64,000 bases of DNA from Pseudomonas sp. W4I3 (lineage in GTDB: Bacteria > Pseudomonadota > Gammaproteobacteria > Pseudomonadales > Pseudomonadaceae), in contig NZ_JAUSXS010000001.1 in the NCBI RefSeq assembly GCF_030816195.1, forward strand, positions 1,821,501-1,885,500. Reading direction: 5' to 3'. The notes beneath the pieces are model-generated. The model was not told the origin of the DNA. It searched no databases and was given only the letters and a program-made list of their open reading frames with translations. The first letter of the stretch is position 1. Every line of letters begins with the position of its first letter. Positions 63,629-64,000 of this stretch are shown here, in pieces. Position numbers and translations under genes: made by a program.

Positions 63629-64000
63629 TCAGATTTTTACGTCAGGCGCTGGCTTGTCGCTTGGGTTGGCGATCAGCTCTTTAACCTTGTCACTCATCGG
63701 GAAGTTCAGGTTCAGGCCTTTAGGTGGAATCGGGCTTTCGAACCACTTGCTGTAGATCTTGTTGATCTCGCCGGATTTGTACAGGCCGACGATGGCGTCA
63801 TCTACCGCTTTCTTGAAGTCAGGGTCGCCTTTACGCACCATGCACGCGTAGGCTTCGAAGGACTGTGGAGTACCGGTGATGACCCAGTCATCCGGCTTCT
63901 TGGCCTTGGCTTCTTCGCCGGCCAGCAGGGCGTCGTCCATCATGAACGCAACGGCACGGCCGCTTTCGAGCATCTGGAAGGATTCGCCGTGGTCTTTGGC
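63629..64000 (-). CDS. aatJ: acidic amino acid ABC transporter substrate-binding protein AatJ (3' part only)
   Basis: The last 123 codons are present; the gene continues past the right edge. The fragment shows the periplasmic amino-acid-binding fold: ESGRAVAFMMDDALLAGEEAKAKKPDDWVITG, FEAYACMVRKGDPDFKKAVDDAIVGLYKSGEINKIYSKWFESPIPPKGLNLNFPMSDKVKELI. This matches GltI/AatJ-type glutamate/aspartate-binding proteins. It delivers acidic amino acids to AatQMP. The AauR-controlled promoter would lie outside the window. Confidence 0.92.
   Translation of the reverse strand, partial: AKDHGESFQMLESGRAVAFMMDDALLAGEEAKAKKPDDWVITGTPQSFEAYACMVRKGDPDFKKAVDDAIVGLYKSGEINKIYSKWFESPIPPKGLNLNFPMSDKVKELIANPSDKPAPDVKI

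Overview
The window is high-GC chromosomal DNA from a Pseudomonas of the fluorescens group. The evidence is the PQQ glucose dehydrogenase gene gcd, the aauRS-aatPMQJ acidic amino acid locus in the usual Pseudomonas order, cmoAB, an asrA-like Lon protease beside an icp-type cysteine-peptidase inhibitor, and a dense population of Pseudomonas-type REP/REPIN elements (GTGGGAGGGGGCTTGC and TGTAGGAGCGAGCTTG families) in most intergenic gaps. No rRNA, tRNA, CRISPR, prophage or insertion sequence is visible.

Layout. 1-4.1 kb: cmoB (cut by the edge), cmoA, icp and a Lon-family protease with a sigma-32-like promoter. 4.1-13.5 kb: a catabolic island, in which a GntR regulator with two winged-helix domains diverges from amidase, cyclic-imidase-like hydrolase, MFS permease, two SDRs, a small CxxC protein, a CobW GTPase and a cytosolic PotD-like protein. 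A bidirectional terminator follows. The island promoter looks sigma-54 dependent and its start point lies inside a long palindrome. 13.5-20.9 kb: gcd, a Zur-box TonB receptor, a VF530 protein, a Pr6Pr membrane protein, and an NfeF/NfeR-like ferric reductase and PadR regulator pair. 20.9-27.1 kb: a five-gene CS1-type (alternate chaperone-usher) pilus operon behind a structured leader. 27.1-36.5 kb: a nested REPIN, a class A penicillin-binding protein, an amino-acid permease, a tandem REPIN array, OpgC, a GltB-like flavoprotein and an orphan ORF.

36.5-43.2 kb: a signalling block made of a MauG-type dihaem peroxidase, a sensor kinase and a REC-kinase (frameshifted), which diverges from a REC protein with a degenerate HD-GYP domain, a Nudix hydrolase and a frameshifted GNAT. 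43.3-49 kb: MetR with a perfect MetR box, an alpha/beta hydrolase, a FrnE-type DsbA, an arginase-fold protein with an SMR pair, and MipA/OmpV. 49-56.5 kb: an operon of HAD phosphatase, class III aminotransferase, esterase, FemAB/GNAT-like transferase, sensor kinase and NtrC-type regulator. It has a strong -24/-12 promoter and an upstream palindromic pair placed like an enhancer. 56.5-57.5 kb: six tandem REPINs. 57.5-64 kb: glpM, aauR, aauS and the aatPMQJ ABC transporter (aatJ cut by the edge).

The least explained and most coherent candidates for new biology are the sigma-54-controlled 49-56.5 kb operon, which encodes its own activator, and the 4.1-13.5 kb imide/amide island.
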